Below, in pieces: positions 36,403 to 44,325 of a stretch of DNA of 64,000 nt. Source of the stretch: Pirellulales bacterium (GTDB taxonomy: Bacteria; Planctomycetota; Planctomycetia; Pirellulales; JACPPG01); the NCBI GenBank assembly GCA_036499395.1, contig DASYDW010000063.1, positions 317,911-381,910 of the forward strand, read 5' to 3'. Numbering within the stretch: position 1 is the stretch's first letter; each line of letters opens with the position of its first letter. The translations under genes were made by a program, and so were the position numbers. The notes beneath the pieces were generated by a model, which was not told the origin of the DNA, made no database searches, and was given only the letters and a program-made list of their open reading frames with translations.

Positions 36403-36501
36403 GGTCGCGGTGCGTCGCGAACCGCGTGCGTTTCGGGTATTCTTGCGGGCACGCCATTTCTGGTTGGCCGGCTCGACACTTCTACAGGGGATACTTCTGC
36501 C

Positions 36502-37476
36502 ATGGACATTCGCACCCAGGCTCGACAACTCGAACGCACCTTGCGCTGCTTATCGATCATTGCGGCAACCGTCGTCATCATTGCTGCGGCCACCGGCATG
36601 TCAGCCGCTGCGGCCGACGCCCCCATTCCCGGTATCGGCCCGACCGGTCCCGCGAAGGAAATTGCCGGCACGTTCAAGTTCACCGAAGGACCTGCCACGG
36701 ATCGCGACGGCGTCGTTTACTTCACCGACGTGCCGGTGCAAAAGATTTACAAGATCGGACCCGACTATACATCCTCGGTCTTTCGCGACGAATCGAACGG
36801 CGCGAACGGGTTGATGTTCAACGCTGCCGGCGAAATCGTAAGCTGCCAGAAGAACGGGCTGGTGGTGTGGAATCCAAAGACCAAGAAAGAACGAGTACTG
36901 GCCGATAAGTACGACGGCAAGGCACTGAATCGCCCCAACGATCTGGTCGTCGACGCCACCGGAGGCGCCTATTTCACCGATCCCAGCTCCGCGCTCGACG
37001 GCAAGGCGAACCAGCCGGTCGCCGGAGTCTTCTACGTCACGGTCGACGGTAAGCTGACACGACTGATCGATGACTTAATCTTTCCGAACGGCATCATCCT
37101 CTCGCCTGACGAGAAGACACTGTATGTGATCCCCTTCTTGCGCGAGCAGATGATGGCTTATCCCGTGACCGCGCCGGGCAAGCTTGGGCCGGGCCGCGTC
37201 TTCTGCACCATCGAGCAACCGGAGGGCAAAAAGGGGGGCGGTGGCGATGGCTGCGCGGTCGACGCACGAGGCAATCTTTACATCGCCGCGGCGACCGGTG
37301 TACAAGTCTTTGACCCGGCCGGCAAACTGCTGGGCACGATCAAGGTGCCGAAGACTCCGTCGAACTGCGAATTTGGCGGCAAGGACCTGAAGACCCTGTA
37401 CGTCACAGCCCGCACCGGCGTTTACGCCTTCCCCATGGAAATCACGGGGCACCGGTTCCCCGGTGGGCCGAAGTGA
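36502..37476 (+). CDS. Exported SMP-30/gluconolactonase-like beta-propeller protein
   Basis: The product has 324 residues. A signal peptide (IAATVVIIAAATGMSAAAA) is followed by a six-bladed propeller of the SMP-30/gluconolactonase family. Recognisable pieces are FTEGPATDRDGVVYFTDV, LNRPNDLVVDATGGAYFTDP, FPNGIILSPDEKTLYV and GDGCAVDARGNLYIAAATGV. These contain the Glu/Asn/Asp residues that bind the catalytic metal in the family. The enzymes hydrolyse lactones of sugar acids; the substrate here is unknown. It stands alone, 100 bases after the RND pump, with a convergent esterase gene downstream. Confidence 0.92.
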   Translation: MDIRTQARQLERTLRCLSIIAATVVIIAAATGMSAAAADAPIPGIGPTGPAKEIAGTFKFTEGPATDRDGVVYFTDVPVQKIYKIGPDYTSSVFRDESNGANGLMFNAAGEIVSCQKNGLVVWNPKTKKERVLADKYDGKALNRPNDLVVDATGGAYFTDPSSALDGKANQPVAGVFYVTVDGKLTRLIDDLIFPNGIILSPDEKTLYVIPFLREQMMAYPVTAPGKLGPGRVFCTIEQPEGKKGGGGDGCAVDARGNLYIAAATGVQVFDPAGKLLGTIKVPKTPSNCEFGGKDLKTLYVTARTGVYAFPMEITGHRFPGGPK

Positions 37477-37492
37477 AACAGCGACCGACCGC

Positions 37493-38371
37493 TTAACGCA
37501 GCGGGTGCCTTACAAAAAACTCCCACATCAGGTCATTGGCCGAGATGCTCAAGGTCGAAGGGCCGAGTGCTGTGATGCGCGATTCGCGCCCCGGCCAAGT
37601 GTGTCCCCCACCGGCGACAACGTAAAGCACGACCTCGGTTCCGTCACGGCCCCCCGTGTATTCGCGGCATTCGATCGCCAGGCCGTCGGCCGCGACATTG
37701 GGCAGATCAGTAATCGTCGGATCAGGACGGCAGCCGTTGAAATCCGCCCAGCGGCGGATCGACTCGGCAACAGACGCGAAATGATTCTGCGACAGGCTGA
37801 GTGGTCCGCGACCGCCGTCGAACGGCACGTAATCGTCCTCGGTGCCATGAAAATGAATCACCGGAACCGGCCGGTCAGGGGCAAAGGCGTCGAGTGCCAT
37901 CGTCCCGGCCACGGGCGCGATGGCCGCGATCCTCTCCGACAATTCGGCCGCCAAGCGGTAACTCATCATGGCGCCGTTCGACATGCCCGTGGCGTAGATG
38001 CGCCGCTCGTCGATCGCCGCGCTGCGCGATGCCTCATCGAGTATCGCATTGACGAACTGAACATCATCAATATTCTGCCGACGGGCATAGCCGCAGCAAT
38101 TGCCTGCGTTCCAGGTTAGCAGTCGCGACACTTCGCCGGTGCCGTTCGGATAAATGACGAGAAACCCCGCCTCGTCACTCTTTTCGTTTAGCCCGCAGAA
38201 GCGAGCCATGAAAGCCGCGTCGGTCGCTCCGCCGTGAAAGGCCAGCAGCAGCGGATACGTCCGGCCGGCATCGTACGACGGCGGGGCATGCAGCAGATAA
38301 GTTCGCTCGCGACCGTCAACGTTGATCGTGCGGCGATGGGTACCCGGCGTCAGCGGAACGAATTCAGCCAT
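37493..38371 (-). CDS. PHB-depolymerase/feruloyl-esterase-like serine hydrolase (LpqC type)
   Basis: The product has 292 residues with an alpha/beta-hydrolase fold. The nucleophile elbow is ATGMSNGAMMSYRLA, the oxyanion region LLLAFHGGATDAAFMARFCGL, and the likely catalytic His is in GGGHTWPG. A conserved NAGNCCGYA Cys pair is typical of the LpqC/PhaZ-like esterase family. No signal peptide is visible from ATG 38371. Substrates in the family include polyesters and feruloylated sugars; it cannot be decided here. Its start is eight bases after the methyltransferase stop, suggesting a two-gene operon. Confidence 0.92.
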   Translation of the reverse strand: MAEFVPLTPGTHRRTINVDGRERTYLLHAPPSYDAGRTYPLLLAFHGGATDAAFMARFCGLNEKSDEAGFLVIYPNGTGEVSRLLTWNAGNCCGYARRQNIDDVQFVNAILDEASRSAAIDERRIYATGMSNGAMMSYRLAAELSERIAAIAPVAGTMALDAFAPDRPVPVIHFHGTEDDYVPFDGGRGPLSLSQNHFASVAESIRRWADFNGCRPDPTITDLPNVAADGLAIECREYTGGRDGTEVVLYVVAGGGHTWPGRESRITALGPSTLSISANDLMWEFFVRHPLR

Positions 38372-38379
38372 GAGGGGAT

Positions 38380-39147
38380 CTATATCTGCCCGAAGTACAA
38401 CTCGGTGTCATATTCGAAGCGCACGTGCCCGTCTTGCTGATGCTCGGCGAAGAGTCGCGACAGTGTCGCAAGCATCGGCTCATACCTTGGGTCTTCGACC
38501 GAAGGAACGTACGACGACGAAAGCAACCGCCCGGTGAGCCCGGCCAGGTCGAATACCTGCTCGTTGGGAATCGCGCGATAGTGCGGCCGACCGCCGAAGA
38601 AGCTCTCAAGCGCCAAGGCACTGACGTTGGCGTGATTCACCTCGGCATAATCAGTGCCAAAGTCGATTAGCAGCTTTTCGTAGCTGCGCAGGAACGGGGT
38701 GGTGTCGGTCTTGCGCGTGTTCCACATCAGCACGGCCCAACCGCCAGACCGCAGGATGCGTTGGCACTCGCACCGCGCGCCGGCGACGTCGAACCAATGA
38801 AATGCCTGTCCCGCGACCACATAGTCGACGCTGCGATCGGCGAGTGTCGTCTGCTCGGCCGTGCCGGCAATCGAGTGGAACTGCGGTTCTGTGCCGAGCA
38901 AAGATTCCGCCGCCGTCCGCATCGCGTCATTTGGTTCAACGGCAAAGACGGTGTTGCCGTGGTCGAGAAACAGCTTCGTCGATATTCCTGTCCCGGCGCC
39001 GATATCGGCCACGACGGCAGCCGACGAAAAGCCCGTTTCCTCGCTTAGAATCCGCAACACTTTGGCCGGATAACCAGGCCGATAGCGCACATAATTCTCG
39101 ACGCGTGTGCTGAAGCGTCGCGTAGGATCGGTATCAGGCTGGGGCAT
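38380..39147 (-). CDS. Class I SAM-dependent methyltransferase
   Basis: The product has 255 residues from ATG 39147, where GGAGAGAGCCAGGT precedes the start; the open frame to 39339 is antisense-like in the upstream gene. Motif I is VVADIGAGTGISTKLFLDHG, the acidic loop is VFAVEPNDAM, and SVDYVVAGQAFHWFD is motif IV. The set resembles UbiE/type-11 methyltransferases. No substrate-specific feature stands out. The gene lies 26 bases after the Ppx/GppA phosphatase stop. Confidence 0.93.
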   Translation of the reverse strand: MPQPDTDPTRRFSTRVENYVRYRPGYPAKVLRILSEETGFSSAAVVADIGAGTGISTKLFLDHGNTVFAVEPNDAMRTAAESLLGTEPQFHSIAGTAEQTTLADRSVDYVVAGQAFHWFDVAGARCECQRILRSGGWAVLMWNTRKTDTTPFLRSYEKLLIDFGTDYAEVNHANVSALALESFFGGRPHYRAIPNEQVFDLAGLTGRLLSSSYVPSVEDPRYEPMLATLSRLFAEHQQDGHVRFEYDTELYFGQI

Positions 39148-39173
39148 ACCTGGCTCTCTCCACGACAGCTTGC

Positions 39174-40823
39174 TCAGCCACGGTCGGATAGCGAGGCCTT
39201 TTCGATGCCTTCTGCGCCATTCGATGTAGTGCCATTCACTTCGCCTGGCGCATGCGGCGCCGCCGGGTCGTGCCACTCGACGCGCAGGGGAATGTCGAAT
39301 ACCCATTCGAAGAAATCGCACCGCCGCCGCGCCCCCCACAGGTCGACCTCGGGCAATTCGTCCGCGATGACGTTCATCGTGATCGCGCGCGGGCTGAACT
39401 TGATTTCCACGTCGCGCACGACACGGCTATGGCTGCGATCCAATCCGCCGGCGATACGCAAGATGGCGGCCAGCCGGCGCACCCGCTCCTGATCCGCGGC
39501 CGGCAGCCGATCGTAATTGGCGTGCTTGGCCTTCGGTTTTCCGCCGCGATGATAGCGCGCGATGTTGGCGATCAACTCCAGTTCCTGCGGCGGAAATCCA
39601 GCCAGTCGGCTATTGAGAATCAGGTGGTAGCTGTGCTTGTGATGCTTGTCATAATCGATCAAGTAGCCCACATCTTGCATGCGCGCGGCCGCTTCCAATA
39701 GTGGTCGATCTTCAGCCCGCAATTGATAGTGCTCGGCCAATTGCGCGAAGATCGAGCCGGCCAGCCGCGCCACTTGTCGACCATGTGCGAGGTCGACACC
39801 GCAACCCGCGGCGAAGCGCTCGATCGCCAGGTCCTGATCGTGCGGGTCCTGGCTCGTGGTGCCCAGCGTCGAATCGATCATCGTCAGCACCAGGCCGTCG
39901 CGGATGCCGCGGTTGTGTACCTGCAGTCGATTCACTTTGAAGCGACGCATCAGCCGGTCGATGATCGCGATGCCGGCCACGATGATGTCGGCGCGATCGG
40001 AGCTGAGCCCGGTCACATTGCGCCGCGCCTTGGCCGGCATCTTACGTAACCGATCGAGCAGATGCCGCACCTCGGCGTGCGTCACCTCGTACCCGCGCAG
40101 CGGCAGACCGTTCTGCCCTTTGGTGGCCATCACCATTTCTGCCAGCGTCGTGAAAGTTCCGCCCGAGCCGATCAAGATGTGCGGCACGAAGAAGCGTTTC
40201 TTGATCTCGCGGCGCAGCTTGCGGTCGATCGAATCGAGCAGGCGCTCGAAATCGTCGAGCTGCACATCGCCGCCCCCCAAGAATTCGTCGGTCAGGCGCA
40301 CGGCGCCGAGCGGCGTCGTATAGATCGCTTCGATCATGTCGCCCGAGGCCAAAATGATCTCGGTGCTTCCGCCGCCGATGTCGGCGATCGCCACGTTCTT
40401 GCCTGCCAGCGGGAAGTTGCGTGCGACACTGTAAAAAGCCAGTCGCCCTTCTTGCTCGCCGCTGATGACCTCGACGTCCAGGCCGATTTCTTCTTTGGCC
40501 CGGCGGCAGAATTCCTGGCCGTCCTTGGCCTCGCGCACGGCGCACGTCGCGATCACGCGCACCTCGCGGGCCTGAAAGCCGGCGGCAATCTGCTTCATCC
40601 GCCGCAAGGCATTGAGCGACTCTTCCACAGCCACGGGATCGAGCCGCTTCGTCTTGGCCAGGTTTCGCCCCAGCCGCGTCGTCTCTTTCTCTTCGTCGAG
40701 AATGCGGTAGGTACCGTCTCGCAACGGCTCGACAATCATCAGCCGAACGCTGTTGGTACCGATATCGATCGCCGCCAGCCGGTGAGCCAGGTCGGGCGAC
40801 AGAAATGTTTGCTTGTCATCCAT
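39174..40823 (-). CDS. Ppx/GppA-family exopolyphosphatase with C-terminal HD domain
   Basis: The product has 549 residues. Actin-like ATPase-fold signatures are visible: LAAIDIGTNSVRLMI near the N-terminus, VAIADIGGGSTEII around 140-155, and ILIGSGGTFTTLAEM. A C-terminal HD-type helical domain (about 330-470, with MQDVGYLIDYDKHHKHSYHLI) and a short tail domain complete the long form of the family. These enzymes hydrolyse inorganic polyphosphate or pppGpp. The last 30 residues are Gly/Asn/Ser-rich. The protein heads a three-gene minus-strand group and has a clear ATG at 40823. Confidence 0.94.
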   Translation of the reverse strand: MDDKQTFLSPDLAHRLAAIDIGTNSVRLMIVEPLRDGTYRILDEEKETTRLGRNLAKTKRLDPVAVEESLNALRRMKQIAAGFQAREVRVIATCAVREAKDGQEFCRRAKEEIGLDVEVISGEQEGRLAFYSVARNFPLAGKNVAIADIGGGSTEIILASGDMIEAIYTTPLGAVRLTDEFLGGGDVQLDDFERLLDSIDRKLRREIKKRFFVPHILIGSGGTFTTLAEMVMATKGQNGLPLRGYEVTHAEVRHLLDRLRKMPAKARRNVTGLSSDRADIIVAGIAIIDRLMRRFKVNRLQVHNRGIRDGLVLTMIDSTLGTTSQDPHDQDLAIERFAAGCGVDLAHGRQVARLAGSIFAQLAEHYQLRAEDRPLLEAAARMQDVGYLIDYDKHHKHSYHLILNSRLAGFPPQELELIANIARYHRGGKPKAKHANYDRLPAADQERVRRLAAILRIAGGLDRSHSRVVRDVEIKFSPRAITMNVIADELPEVDLWGARRRCDFFEWVFDIPLRVEWHDPAAPHAPGEVNGTTSNGAEGIEKASLSDRG

Positions 40824-41050
40824 GGATCACGTCAACACCACACGAAATACCAGGGCGCACTCCGTCACGCCCGTTTCTACGAATAAGATAGCACATACCG
40901 CCGACGGCGCGGACCGAGGTGGAAATACCGGCGCGGCCAAGAAAATCGGCCAATAAATTTCCGAAAAGCGCGGCTACCGGACCGCAAATCGTCGAACCGC
41001 GCCAAGTCGCTTGCCTTGAAGCGTCCCGAGCGGCGCGATACCGTGAAATT

Positions 41051-43987
41051 GTGGAATCATCGAGCGATAAAACCACTTGCGAAATCACGCGTCGGCGGTC
41101 CGTCACGGCGCATCGTTTTCGGTGTGATTCAACGACGCGAAATCGCTCGATCTGGCGAACGCTTTTTTTGCTCGCTGTGACCGGCACATTCCTTGCCGGC
41201 AGTTTCGCCACGGCCGATGACAGTATTTCCACGGCCCGTGCTCTATTGCTCGCTGGCAAGTACGAAGAAGCGATCGAGGCGTACGAGAAGCTCGCAGATT
41301 CGGATCCCGAACAAGCCGCGGTCGGCCTTGCCCGCGCGCACGCGGCCACCGGCAAGCGTGAAGAAGTCGCGCGGGACCTGGCCGCGGCCGTCACGAAGAA
41401 TCCACAATCGGCGCCGCTACAGGCCGAGACGGCGCGCTGGGCCCTGGCGCGCGGCGACATGACCCTGGCCGACAAAGCCGCTGCCGCGGCACTGGCGATC
41501 GACAACGATCAGTTGCTCGCCCGGTGGGTGCAAGCCGAACGCTTGCGAATGACCGGTCAGCTCGACGAAGCCAATAGCACCTATAAATGGTTTATCGATT
41601 TCTACAACGCGCACGAAGTCACCGATGCCGAATCGCTCGGCTGGATCGGCCTGGGCGCCGCGCAATACGCGCGCTGGAATCGCATATCAAGCCAATTCAG
41701 CTTTCTCGTCAACGAGCTTTATCCCGACGCCCTCAGGGCCGATCCCGCCTGGTGGCCGGCCCATTACGCCGCAGGTTTGCTCTATCTGGAGAAATACAAT
41801 CAGCCCGAGGCGGCGCGCGAATTAAAGGCTGCCCTGGCACTGAATCCGAACGCCGCCGAGATTCACGCCGCGCTCGCACGTCTGGCCGTGCAGAATCTGG
41901 ACGTTGGCACCGCGCGGGCGGCGATAGAGCGCGCCTTGGAAATCAATGCTACCGAAGAAGAAGCGCTCCTGGTGCGTGGCGATATTCTGTTGGCAAACTT
42001 TCAGGCTGCCGAAGCTGTCCCGGTATTCGAAGAGGCCGTCCGTCTGCATCCCTCGTCATCCGTGGCAGCCGGTCGCCTGGCCGCGGCCTGCGCGGTCGTC
42101 GATGGTCTACCAGCCGATCTGGCCGGCACGCGCGTGGGACGTCTTATTGATAATGCCGTCGCCGCGAATCCGCACTGCGGAGACTTCTTCGCGTCGCTCG
42201 CCGGAGCGCTGGATCAGAGCCGGCGTTATCCGGACGCCGACAAATACTTTCGCGAAGCGATCACCAGGATGCCGCAATTGATTCAGCCGTACGGTGATCG
42301 CGGCGTCGTACTGATGCGATTGGGGGAAGAGGTCGACGCACGGCAGCAGCTCGACGAAGCCTACAAAGTCGATCCCTTCAACGTGCGCGTCAACAATATG
42401 TTGAAGGTGCTCGAGGTGCTCGATGGCTACGCGCTGCTCGAGACTGAGCATTTCGTGATCAAATTCGACCGCGGCCGCGACGAGATTCTGGCTCGCTACG
42501 CTGCACGCTATCTCGAGGACGAGGTATTTCCCGAACTTTGCGCCAAATTTCAGTTCACACCGCCGGGCAAGTCCCAATTCGAAATATTCAGCCGCGCTCG
42601 CAATACCAGCGGTCACGGCTGGTTCAGCGCGCGGATGATTGGTTTGCCTTTCGTACACACCGTGGGGGCTTGCGCCGGCAAGATCGTGGCGCTGGCGTCG
42701 CCCAACGACATGCCGAATAAATACAATTGGGCACGCGTGCTAAAGCACGAGTTCGTACACGTGCTGAACCTGCAGCAGACACACTTTGCCATCCCGCATT
42801 GGTACACCGAGGCTCTGGCCGTCGGCACCGAAGGAGTCTCGCGACCGCAGGTGTGGAACGAGCTACTCGTCGATCGGGTCCCCAAGAATCAGCTCTTCAA
42901 TCTCGATACGATCAATCTCGGTTTCGTCCGGCCGCAATCGGGACTCGACTGGCAAATGGCGTATTGCCAGGCCGATCTCTACGCACGCTACATGACCGAG
43001 AGCTATGGCGAGACGGCGCTCGCCAAGATGCTGACCGCCTATCGCGACAATCTCGATACACGCGCGGCCCTCGACCGCGAGTTTCACGTCAAGCAGGAGG
43101 ACTTCGAACGAGGCTACCTCGAATACGTGCGCAAAGTCGCGGCCGGAATCACCACGCAATCGACCGAACCTACCGAGACCTTGGCCGCGCTCGAAAAGCT
43201 ACACAAATCCCAGCCCAACGATGCGGCCGTCACGGCGCGTTTGGCGGCGAGTTACTTAGCGCGAAAAGACTATGCCACGGCGCGAAAACTTGCCGACGCG
43301 GCGCTAGCTGCCGCCAAACCGAATTCGCAGGCCCGTCAGCAGGCCGCCTACGTGCTGGCCCGCATCCGGTTGGTAGTGGGCGAAACGCGAGAGGCTCTCG
43401 CGCTGCTGGAAGAAAACGTCGATCGAAAATCGCCGGAACCGAGTTTGTTGAATCTACTGGCGGGCTTGCAATTCAAGGCCGAACATTTTGACCAGGCCGC
43501 TGAGCTTTATCAGGTCGGTGCCGAGCATTTTCCGACCTCGGCCGGCTGGCTGCGTTCGCTGGCCAAGGTATATCTTGCCCAACAAAATGACGTTAAGCTG
43601 GCAGAAGTGCTCGTGAAGTTGGCCGAACTCAATCCGGATGATGTAACCATCCGCTTGAAACTCGGCCAAATGGCCCTGGCGGCACATGATTTTGTCACCG
43701 CGGCACGCTGGGGGCGCGAGTCGCTGCACATCGACGTGATGGACGTGGACATTCATCGCCTGCTGGCGGAAGCGGCACTGGGACGCAGCCAGTTCGCCGA
43801 AGCCGCCAACGAGTATGACGTGGCTGTGCAAATCGATGGGGACAACAGTTCGTTGCAAATGGGGCTCGCCGAAGCGTGCCTGAAGGCGAATCGCCCGGAT
43901 CGCGCCAAACGGGCGTTGGAACAGGTGCGCAAGCTCGAGCCGGACAATGCCCGGGCAGCGGCCATGTTGGAGAACCTGGCAAAGTGA
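41051..43987 (+). CDS. TPR-repeat protein with gluzincin (peptidase-MA-like) domain
   Basis: The product has about 978 residues. An export signal (RTLFLLAVTGTFLAGSFATA) follows a basic N-terminus; the start is uncertain (GTG 41051 or GTG 40919). Tetratricopeptide repeats flank a central zinc-peptidase domain. Its motif is KHEFVHVLNL, with third-ligand candidate Glu in HWYTEALAV (bases 42746-42811), as in the peptidase-MA-like family. More repeats fill the C-terminus. It should be a secreted or periplasmic protease or a scaffold. The stop overlaps the MazG-like start (GTGA). Confidence 0.85.
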   Translation: MESSSDKTTCEITRRRSVTAHRFRCDSTTRNRSIWRTLFLLAVTGTFLAGSFATADDSISTARALLLAGKYEEAIEAYEKLADSDPEQAAVGLARAHAATGKREEVARDLAAAVTKNPQSAPLQAETARWALARGDMTLADKAAAAALAIDNDQLLARWVQAERLRMTGQLDEANSTYKWFIDFYNAHEVTDAESLGWIGLGAAQYARWNRISSQFSFLVNELYPDALRADPAWWPAHYAAGLLYLEKYNQPEAARELKAALALNPNAAEIHAALARLAVQNLDVGTARAAIERALEINATEEEALLVRGDILLANFQAAEAVPVFEEAVRLHPSSSVAAGRLAAACAVVDGLPADLAGTRVGRLIDNAVAANPHCGDFFASLAGALDQSRRYPDADKYFREAITRMPQLIQPYGDRGVVLMRLGEEVDARQQLDEAYKVDPFNVRVNNMLKVLEVLDGYALLETEHFVIKFDRGRDEILARYAARYLEDEVFPELCAKFQFTPPGKSQFEIFSRARNTSGHGWFSARMIGLPFVHTVGACAGKIVALASPNDMPNKYNWARVLKHEFVHVLNLQQTHFAIPHWYTEALAVGTEGVSRPQVWNELLVDRVPKNQLFNLDTINLGFVRPQSGLDWQMAYCQADLYARYMTESYGETALAKMLTAYRDNLDTRAALDREFHVKQEDFERGYLEYVRKVAAGITTQSTEPTETLAALEKLHKSQPNDAAVTARLAASYLARKDYATARKLADAALAAAKPNSQARQQAAYVLARIRLVVGETREALALLEENVDRKSPEPSLLNLLAGLQFKAEHFDQAAELYQVGAEHFPTSAGWLRSLAKVYLAQQNDVKLAEVLVKLAELNPDDVTIRLKLGQMALAAHDFVTAARWGRESLHIDVMDVDIHRLLAEAALGRSQFAEAANEYDVAVQIDGDNSSLQMGLAEACLKANRPDRAKRALEQVRKLEPDNARAAAMLENLAK

Positions 43988-44325
43988 ATGATTCGATATC
44001 GCCGTCGCAAACTACCAGCGCGGATATCACGTTGTCCGCCTTTCAACGACTGATTCGCGAGATGTATCTTGAAAAGGATCTCGCGCGCGGCGTCGACGGC
44101 ACGTTCATGTGGCTGATGGAAGAGGTCGGCGAGTTGGCTGGCGCGCTGCGCAGCGGCACCCATGAAGATCGACTTGGCGAATTCGCCGACGTGCTGGCCT
44201 GGCTGGCGACGATCGCGAACGTTGCCGGGATCGATCTGACCGAGGCCGTGGCGCGAAAATATGGAGCCGGCTGTCCTGGTTGTGCTCAATTCGTATGCGT
44301 TTGCGCCGACGCGGAGAAGCCATGA
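43984..44325 (+). CDS. MazG-like nucleotide pyrophosphohydrolase with C-terminal Cys cluster
   Basis: The product has 113 residues. Start GTG 43984 overlaps the TPR-protein stop. The MazG-type catalytic helices are seen in LMEEVGELAGALRSG (ExxE) and GEFADVLAWLATIANVAGIDL (ExxD), which bind Mg2+ in enzymes that hydrolyse NTPs or dNTPs to monophosphates. The C-terminus, CPGCAQFVCVCADAEKP, adds four Cys that are not part of the core fold and could bind a metal. The stop overlaps the next gene by ATGA, so three genes are coupled. Confidence 0.88.
   Translation: MNDSISPSQTTSADITLSAFQRLIREMYLEKDLARGVDGTFMWLMEEVGELAGALRSGTHEDRLGEFADVLAWLATIANVAGIDLTEAVARKYGAGCPGCAQFVCVCADAEKP

Noticed and set aside
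35781-36908. 375-codon plus-strand frame across the end of the RND pump and start of the lactonase-like gene
   Set aside because: It overlaps two well-supported genes in another frame and is Arg/His/Gly-rich with no domain.
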